From positions 1 through 18,987 of the forward strand of contig JAQULD010000015.1 in NCBI GenBank assembly GCA_028719045.1: a stretch of DNA of 18,987 bases, read 5' to 3'. The translations under genes and the position numbers were made by a program. Source of the stretch: Candidatus Omnitrophota bacterium (GTDB lineage: Bacteria; Omnitrophota; Koll11; Gygaellales; Profunditerraquicolaceae). The notes under the pieces were generated by a model that was not told the DNA's origin, did not search any database, and saw only the letters and a program-made list of their open reading frames with translations. Below are positions 14,485-18,987 of this stretch, piece by piece. Position 1 is the stretch's first letter; every line of letters begins with the position of its first letter.

Positions 14485-15356
14485 CTATTCTCCTGTCTTT
14501 CCGTATTTTTCAAATATTCCTCCGCCAGGTACGAACTGCGCACATACGGGCCGCTGGCGACATGCTTAAATCCGCATTTTAACGCTTGATCCCTGTAATA
14601 ATCAAATTTCTCCGGTTTTATAAATTCTTTTACCGGAAAGTGTTTCTTGCTCGGGGATAAATATTGCCCGATGCTCAAAAAATCACAAGAGGCGGCCGCG
14701 AGGTCCGCTAGGACATCCAGCACCTCATTTTCTTCTTCCCCCATGCCAAGCATTATACCTGATTTTGTGTATACCTGGCTATTGAATTTTTTGATAGCCT
14801 TGAGCACTTCCAGGGAACGGCGGTAATCCGCGCCCTGCCGGGTTAAATTGTAAAGCCTCGGCACGGTCTCGACATTATGCCCGATTATCTCCGGCGCGGC
14901 CCCGGCCACTTTCTTTAAGGCTTCCTCATTCATCTCGAAATCAGGGATCAACAATTCGATGACACAGTCTTTCTTTTGCCCGCGGATAGCCGCGACCGTT
15001 TCGGAGAATATTTGGGCTCCGCCATCCGCCAGGTCATCGCGCGTAACACTTGTGATCACCACATGTTTTAAGCCCAGCTTCCTCACCGCCTCCGCAACAT
15101 GTAAAGGCTCGAGCGGATCAGGCGCTTTCGGCGCGCCCTTGCCCACGCCGCAAAAACTTCAGTTCCTGGTGCAGACATCGCCCAAAATAAGGGCTGTCGC
15201 CTGCCCGCGGGAGAAACATTCGCCTATATTGGGGCAGCTTGCTTCCTGGCAGACCGTGTGCAATGAAAGCCCGGAAAGCAGCGCTTTTACTTTAGCGCAA
15301 TCCCCTAAATTTATCTTTTTATTAAGCCAGCGCGGTTTTTTTGCGTAAGTAAGCAT
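14481..15356 (-). CDS. lipA: Lipoyl synthase LipA with an in-frame TGA at a radical-SAM cysteine
   Basis: Read through the TGA, this is a 291-residue LipA of normal length, the radical-SAM enzyme that inserts two sulfurs into octanoyl-protein. The auxiliary-cluster motif is complete (C36, C41, C47 in [12 protein letters not shown]). The radical-SAM motif C62-T-R-N-(TGA66)-S-F-C69 has TGA (15161-15159) in place of the middle cysteine. The frame continues without shift to the conserved R-S-S-Y cluster-serine motif near the C-terminus. A Cys codon TGC or TGT differs from TGA by one base. TGA is a stop elsewhere here, including at this gene's end. It is therefore a selenocysteine candidate, a readthrough case, a nonsense mutation or a sequence error. 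The start overlaps the end of the lipM-like gene by 35 bases. Confidence 0.88.
15120..15150 (-). other. Hairpin-forming segment just after the lipA TGA (weak SECIS candidate)
   Basis: Two mutually exclusive hairpins can form right after the TGA. The first pairs CGGCGUG (15150-15144) with CGCGCCG (15135-15129), seven pairs including one G-U, around the loop GGCAAGGG. The second pairs GGCGC (15137-15133) with GCGCC (15125-15121) around the loop GCCGAAA, starting about 26 bases after the TGA. Both loops start with G, and the distances are near those of bacterial SECIS elements. The region is GC-rich, so hairpins are expected by chance, and the GU loop contact of known elements is absent. Confidence 0.2.
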
Positions 15357-16170
15357 TTTCCCTGTCCAGGTTCCATTCCGGCAGCGCGTATTTTTGCCGC
15401 CTTAATCTTTCCGATAATTCTTTTTCCGCGGGATTCAATCCTTCTCTTTTAAGTATCCGGCAAAAGGCTTCTGCGAATGAACCCGTAAGGACTGCTTCTA
15501 ACTCCTGAAACCCGATCTCTCTTCCAATCGCCTGCTCCAAAGAACAGACCTTATTCCCAAGCGTTTTTCTTTGGCCCTTCAGGTATAACGCGGCTTTATC
15601 TATATCTGAACGCAAAGGTATGCTTCCATGCTGGAAAATGACTTCTTTGCGCCTTTTCTGCGCGTTCCCGCCGATCTTCGCGTTATTTATTAAGATATCA
15701 TATTTTTCCCGCGAAGCGAAACAAAAAGAATCGCCCAAAACAACCCTGTTCTCTTTAACATAACCGCCTGGCGTTTCTATGGCGAATTTAGGCGCAAGGC
15801 CTAATTTTTTGTACGCGGCCATTAAAAAAGAGCATATGCGCTTAAATGAATTCAATACTCCGCCGTCTGCCTGGATATCTTCCTGCGAACAAACCAGGCT
15901 GTAAGTAAGTTCCCGGCCATGAAAGATCGCCCCCCCTCCGGTAATCCTTCTTACGAAAGCCACATTGTCCTGCGCGCATTTTTCCAGGTTCAGCGTCCGG
16001 CGGGCATCCTGAAAATAACCCAGGGAAAACGCCTGGGGCTTCCACCCGTATATCCTTAATGTGGGCAAAGCACAGCCTTTGGAGTATTCCTCAAAAATGG
16101 CCTCATCAAGGGCCATATTCGTATAGGCGTCGCTGTATCCGCTTGTGATTAACCGCCAATCTTTACGCAT
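15322..16170 (-). CDS. lipM: Octanoyltransferase of LipM type (lipoate-protein ligase A superfamily)
   Basis: A 282-residue protein of the LplA/LipM/LipL fold. The R74[10 protein letters not shown]84 block followed by R-E-L-T-Y-S is the substrate-binding core. C150 in [14 protein letters not shown] corresponds to the catalytic cysteine of B. subtilis LipM (also Cys150), and K165 follows in N-A-K-I-G-G-N-A-Q. The F-Q-H-G-S-I block (179-184) also fits. LipM moves octanoyl from acyl carrier protein to GcvH, the substrate for LipA, which is encoded directly downstream. A true lipoate ligase is the alternative; the cysteine and the lipA neighbour favour LipM. No ribosome binding site is seen before the ATG at 16170; the 21 bases between gcvPB and this gene are AT-rich. 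Confidence 0.82.
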   Translation of the reverse strand: MRKDWRLITSGYSDAYTNMALDEAIFEEYSKGCALPTLRIYGWKPQAFSLGYFQDARRTLNLEKCAQDNVAFVRRITGGGAIFHGRELTYSLVCSQEDIQADGGVLNSFKRICSFLMAAYKKLGLAPKFAIETPGGYVKENRVVLGDSFCFASREKYDILINNAKIGGNAQKRRKEVIFQHGSIPLRSDIDKAALYLKGQRKTLGNKVCSLEQAIGREIGFQELEAVLTGSFAEAFCRILKREGLNPAEKELSERLRRQKYALPEWNLDRENAYLRKKTALA

Positions 16171-16191
16171 TGTTTTTTTATTTAAGCTATT

Positions 16192-17643
16192 CTAGCAGGG
16201 GGACCATTTCAAATTCGGTTCTCTCGCGGCTTTTGTTTCGTCGAGGCGTTTAATAGGCATATTTAAGGGGGCATTCTTTACCGCGTCTGGGTCGGTCTCG
16301 GATAATCCGGCAACCTCTATCATTGTCTCAATAAACCTGTCCAGGGTTTCCTTTGATTCCGTTTCGGTAGGCTCGATCATCAACGCCTCTTTGACTATCA
16401 TGGGGAAATAAACAGTGGGCGGATGAAATCCTTTATCGATGAGGTATTTAGCGATATCAATGGCATGCACGCCGTTTTTTGCCTGGCGTGAGGCGGAAAA
16501 CACGCATTCATGCTTGCATCTTAAGTCATAGGCGATATCATAATAATTTTTAAGCCTGGCAAAGCAGTAATTGGCATTAAGCACCGCGATTTCGCTGGCG
16601 TTTATCAAACCTGATTTTCCCAGGAGCAATATATAGGCGTAGGCTTTGAGCATCACGCCGAAATTACCGTAAAAAGGAGCGATATGACCGATAGACTTCG
16701 GTTTTTTGTCTTCCAGGGACAGCCTTCCGTCTTTTTTCCTGATTATCCTGGGAACCGGAAGAAATTCCGCCAGCTTTTCCGTCACGCCCACCGGCCCCGC
16801 TCCCGGACCGCCTCCCCCGTGGGGAGTGGCAAATGTCTTATGCAGGTTTAAATGGACGACGTCGAAACCCAGGTCCCCGGGGCGCGCTTTTCCCAGCATG
16901 GCGTTAAGGTTGGCCCCATCATAATACATTAACGCGCCCTGTTTATGCGCCAGATCCGCGATCTCTTTTATGCGCGGATTGAATATACCAAGCGTGTCAG
17001 GGCAGGTAAGCATTACCGCCGCCACTTCTTCGTTTAATTTATTTTTGTATTCCTGTAAATCCATGAAACCTTCTTTATCAGTCGGAACAACCAGCACCTG
17101 GTAGCCCGCGATCGCGGCGCTTGCCGGATTTGTGCCATGCGATGAATCAGGGACGATCACGTATTTCCTTTTATCACCCTTGCTCTTATGATATGCCGCG
17201 ATCAACATAACACCGGTGAGCTCGCCGTGCGCCCCCGCCAAAGGCTGGGTGGTAAACTCGGCCATGCCGGCAATCTCGCATAACAGCTTTTCCAATTCAT
17301 AAACCACTTCTAACGCCCCCTGGGCATGCTCTTCACCCTTAGGGATCTGCGGGATCAAAGGATGTAAATCCAGGAAACTTTCAAGGCCGGCGGCCTTTTC
17401 GGTGAACTTCGGGTTATATTTCATGGTGCAGGAGCCAAGCGGGTAAAAATTCCCGTCTATCGAAAAATTCATCTTGGAAAGATTGGTAAAATGCCTGACG
17501 ACATCCAATTCCGAGACTTCAGGAAGCATAGCCTCTTTTTCCCTCAAATATTTCCCGGGGAGCTCTTTATTTTCCGGCACATCGCAGCGCGGAATTGTTA
17601 CCCCGCGCCTGCCCTTTACGCTATTTTCAAAAATAAGCTTCAT
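16192..17643 (-). CDS. gcvPB: Glycine dehydrogenase (decarboxylating) subunit 2
   Basis: A 483-residue C-terminal half of the split glycine cleavage P-protein, which decarboxylates glycine and passes aminomethyl to the lipoyl arm of GcvH. The PLP lysine is K269 in N-L-H-K-T-F, followed by the glycine-rich P-H-G-G-G-G-P-G loop. D-S-S-H-G-T-N-P-A-S-A (166-176) is another hallmark block. The start at 17643 (MKLIFENSVKGRRG) forms an ATGA overlap with the gcvPA stop. An in-frame ATG at 17667 would extend into gcvPA and adds residues unlike the family. The protein is complete and no key residue is missing. Confidence 0.95.
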   Translation of the reverse strand: MKLIFENSVKGRRGVTIPRCDVPENKELPGKYLREKEAMLPEVSELDVVRHFTNLSKMNFSIDGNFYPLGSCTMKYNPKFTEKAAGLESFLDLHPLIPQIPKGEEHAQGALEVVYELEKLLCEIAGMAEFTTQPLAGAHGELTGVMLIAAYHKSKGDKRKYVIVPDSSHGTNPASAAIAGYQVLVVPTDKEGFMDLQEYKNKLNEEVAAVMLTCPDTLGIFNPRIKEIADLAHKQGALMYYDGANLNAMLGKARPGDLGFDVVHLNLHKTFATPHGGGGPGAGPVGVTEKLAEFLPVPRIIRKKDGRLSLEDKKPKSIGHIAPFYGNFGVMLKAYAYILLLGKSGLINASEIAVLNANYCFARLKNYYDIAYDLRCKHECVFSASRQAKNGVHAIDIAKYLIDKGFHPPTVYFPMIVKEALMIEPTETESKETLDRFIETMIEVAGLSETDPDAVKNAPLNMPIKRLDETKAAREPNLKWSPC

Positions 17644-18971
17644 AGCACTTCCTTTAAAGCTTCGCAAAATCCGGTTATTTCCTCTTTTGTCCTTTTTTCG
17701 GTTACCGCAACCAGTAAATAGTTTTCCATTCCTTTATAGAACCTGCCCAGGGGAAAACCCGCGGCGAAACCTTTGTCGATCATCTTGTTTACCACTCCGC
17801 CGGCGTCCTTCGGCAGCAAAACCGTGAATTCATTAAATGTAGGTGAACTGCGCTTTACCTCGACCCCGGGTATTTTTTCAAGCAGGCTCTTGGCAAATTC
17901 GGCTTTGTGGAAATTAAGCTTCGCCAATTCCACAAGCCCGGCTTTACCGATAATAGAAAGATAAATAAGCGCCCGCAAAGCGCACAGCGCCTCGTTTGAG
18001 CAAATGTTAGAAGTAGCTTTTTCCCTTCTTATATGCTGTTCCCTGGTCTGCAGGGTAAGCACAAATCCTCTCCTTGCGTCTTTGTCAACAGTGGCTCCGA
18101 CAATGCGCCCCGGCATCTGCCTCACAAACTCTTTTCTGCAGGCCATAAATCCCAGGTAAGGGCCTCCGAAAGAAAGCGGCAGCCCTAAACTCTGGCCTTC
18201 GCCCACCGCGATATCAACCCCCATTTCCGCAGGTGTCTTTAAAATACCAAGCGACAAAGGATTGACGGACGCTATTACAAGCGCGCCTTTGGCGCGGGCT
18301 TTCTCCGCCATATCTGAAAGGTCGTCTATAGCGCCGAAAAAGTTAGGGTTTTGCAGGACCACGGCGGCGGTATTCTCATCGAGATGGCTAGCGAGGGTCC
18401 GCCTGCAGCTCTGCCCGTGGACGACCGGGATTTCCGCGAATTCCAGGGAAAGATTTGAAGTATAGGTATAAAGCATGCCGCGGTAAACAGGGTTTAGCCC
18501 GCAGTCAACAAGTATTTTCTTTTTTCCGGTAAGCCTCACCGCCATCATCGCCGCCTCATACAACGCGGTTCCGCCGTCGTACAAAGAAGCGTTGGAGGCG
18601 TCCAGGCCGGTCAATTCGCAGATAGCGCTCTGGTATTCATAAATCGCCTGCAGCCATCCCTGGGAACACTCGGGCTGATAAGGGGTATAAGCGGTATAAA
18701 ATTCAGGCCTGCCTGCCAGGGCGTCCACGACTGACGGGATGTAATGGTCATAAAAACCGGCGCCCAGGAAACTGACCAGCCCCGTATTATTCCTGGCTCC
18801 AAGTTCCTTGAAATAACGCAGGACTTCCTGCTCGGACTTTCCTTCCGGGATGTTAAAAGACTTGGGCCTGAGCTCTTTTTTTATATCGCTGAAAAGCTCA
18901 TCGATAGAAGAAACGCCTATCGCCTTAAGCATCTCTTTAATTTCCTGCGGTGTATGCGGGGTATAACTCAT
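17640..18971 (-). CDS. gcvPA: Glycine dehydrogenase (decarboxylating) subunit 1
   Basis: A 443-residue N-terminal half of the split glycine cleavage P-protein, which pairs with the PLP-bearing GcvPB. Typical blocks are the N-terminal Y-x-P-H-T-P-Q-E-I-K-E-M-L, F-L-G-A-G-F-Y-D-H-Y-I-P, Y-T-P-Y-Q-P-E-C-S-Q-G-W-L-Q, and the later F-G-G-P-Y-L-G-F-M-A. As expected for this half, there is no PLP lysine motif. The ATG at 18971 overlaps the TGA of the preceding frame (ATGA), and its own TGA overlaps the gcvPB ATG the same way, so all three are translationally coupled. Confidence 0.95.
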   Translation of the reverse strand: MSYTPHTPQEIKEMLKAIGVSSIDELFSDIKKELRPKSFNIPEGKSEQEVLRYFKELGARNNTGLVSFLGAGFYDHYIPSVVDALAGRPEFYTAYTPYQPECSQGWLQAIYEYQSAICELTGLDASNASLYDGGTALYEAAMMAVRLTGKKKILVDCGLNPVYRGMLYTYTSNLSLEFAEIPVVHGQSCRRTLASHLDENTAAVVLQNPNFFGAIDDLSDMAEKARAKGALVIASVNPLSLGILKTPAEMGVDIAVGEGQSLGLPLSFGGPYLGFMACRKEFVRQMPGRIVGATVDKDARRGFVLTLQTREQHIRREKATSNICSNEALCALRALIYLSIIGKAGLVELAKLNFHKAEFAKSLLEKIPGVEVKRSSPTFNEFTVLLPKDAGGVVNKMIDKGFAAGFPLGRFYKGMENYLLVAVTEKRTKEEITGFCEALKEVL

Positions 18972-18987
18972 TTTGATAAAGTTTCCA
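18968..18987 (-). CDS. 3' end of an upstream gene, probably gcvH (cut by window edge)
   Basis: The last codons before gcvPA read E-T-L-S-K then TGA, in an ATGA overlap with the gcvPA start. The overlap style matches the other junctions in this operon. The H protein gene commonly precedes gcvPA, so gcvH is the best guess, but five residues cannot prove it. Confidence 0.35.

Noticed and set aside
14481..15356. Genome-wide reassignment of TGA to an amino acid (as in Gracilibacteria, SR1 or Mycoplasma)
   Set aside because: TGA ends lolC, gcvPA, lipA itself and the frame before gcvPA, all in tight ATGA or TGATG overlaps at the expected protein ends, so it is a working stop codon here.
17644..17667. 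Longer gcvPB starting at 17667
   Set aside because: The ATG at 17643 gives the family N-terminus and an ATGA overlap with gcvPA; the added eight residues are read from gcvPA in another frame.
1..18987. tRNA, rRNA, CRISPR arrays or tandem repeats
   Set aside because: None was recognised on either strand; intergenic spaces are short and hold only the sites listed.

Overview
Every gene I can support in this window lies on the minus strand, so transcription runs from high to low coordinates. The content points to an uncultured-type Gram-negative (diderm) bacterium. There is lipoprotein-export machinery (LolC/E and LolD), an ADP-heptose epimerase for lipopolysaccharide (HldD), flavin-dependent thymidylate synthase (ThyX), and the protein-arginine-kinase pair McsA/McsB best known from Firmicutes. 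I suspect an Omnitrophota-like lineage from gene content and style, but this is an inference; no rRNA or other phylogenetic marker is present.

Right part (18987 to 12763): a tightly packed unit holds the end of an upstream gene (probably gcvH), gcvPA, gcvPB, an octanoyltransferase of LipM type, lipA, hldD and thyX. Several junctions are ATGA overlaps. The first genes form a glycine cleavage system together with the enzymes that lipoylate its H protein. ThyX consumes methylene-tetrahydrofolate, the product of glycine cleavage. The lipA frame is interrupted by one TGA, exactly at the middle cysteine of the radical-SAM CX3CX2C motif. Both sides are otherwise intact and in the same frame. TGA is a normal stop in this genome (lolC, gcvPA, and lipA's own end), so this is a selenocysteine candidate, a readthrough case, a fresh nonsense mutation or a sequence error.

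Middle part (12762 to 5642): a promoter precedes six genes resembling hyfB, hyfC, hyfE, hyfF, hyfG and hyfI. The membrane subunits keep the charged residues of ion-pumping complex I/group 4 hydrogenases, and the small subunit keeps its four cluster cysteines. The large subunit has lost all four cysteines that would bind the Ni-Fe centre. This is therefore probably an energy-converting-hydrogenase-related (Ehr) complex, not a hydrogenase. No ferredoxin-like subunit is encoded, so its electron partner is unknown.

Small mobile element (5642 to 4906): a REP-associated tyrosine (HUH) transposase gene sits between two 21-base inverted repeats that differ at one base. Its ribosome binding site lies inside a hairpin, as in IS200-type translational repression. 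The right repeat supplies the last base of the stop codon of the hyfI-like gene.

Left part (4889 to 1): a perfect sigma70-type promoter drives lysS, apparently with almost no 5' leader. It is followed by lolC/E, lolD, ilvE, mcsA and the start of mcsB in one apparent operon. No tRNA, rRNA or CRISPR was seen, and no gene-free stretch exceeds 300 bases.
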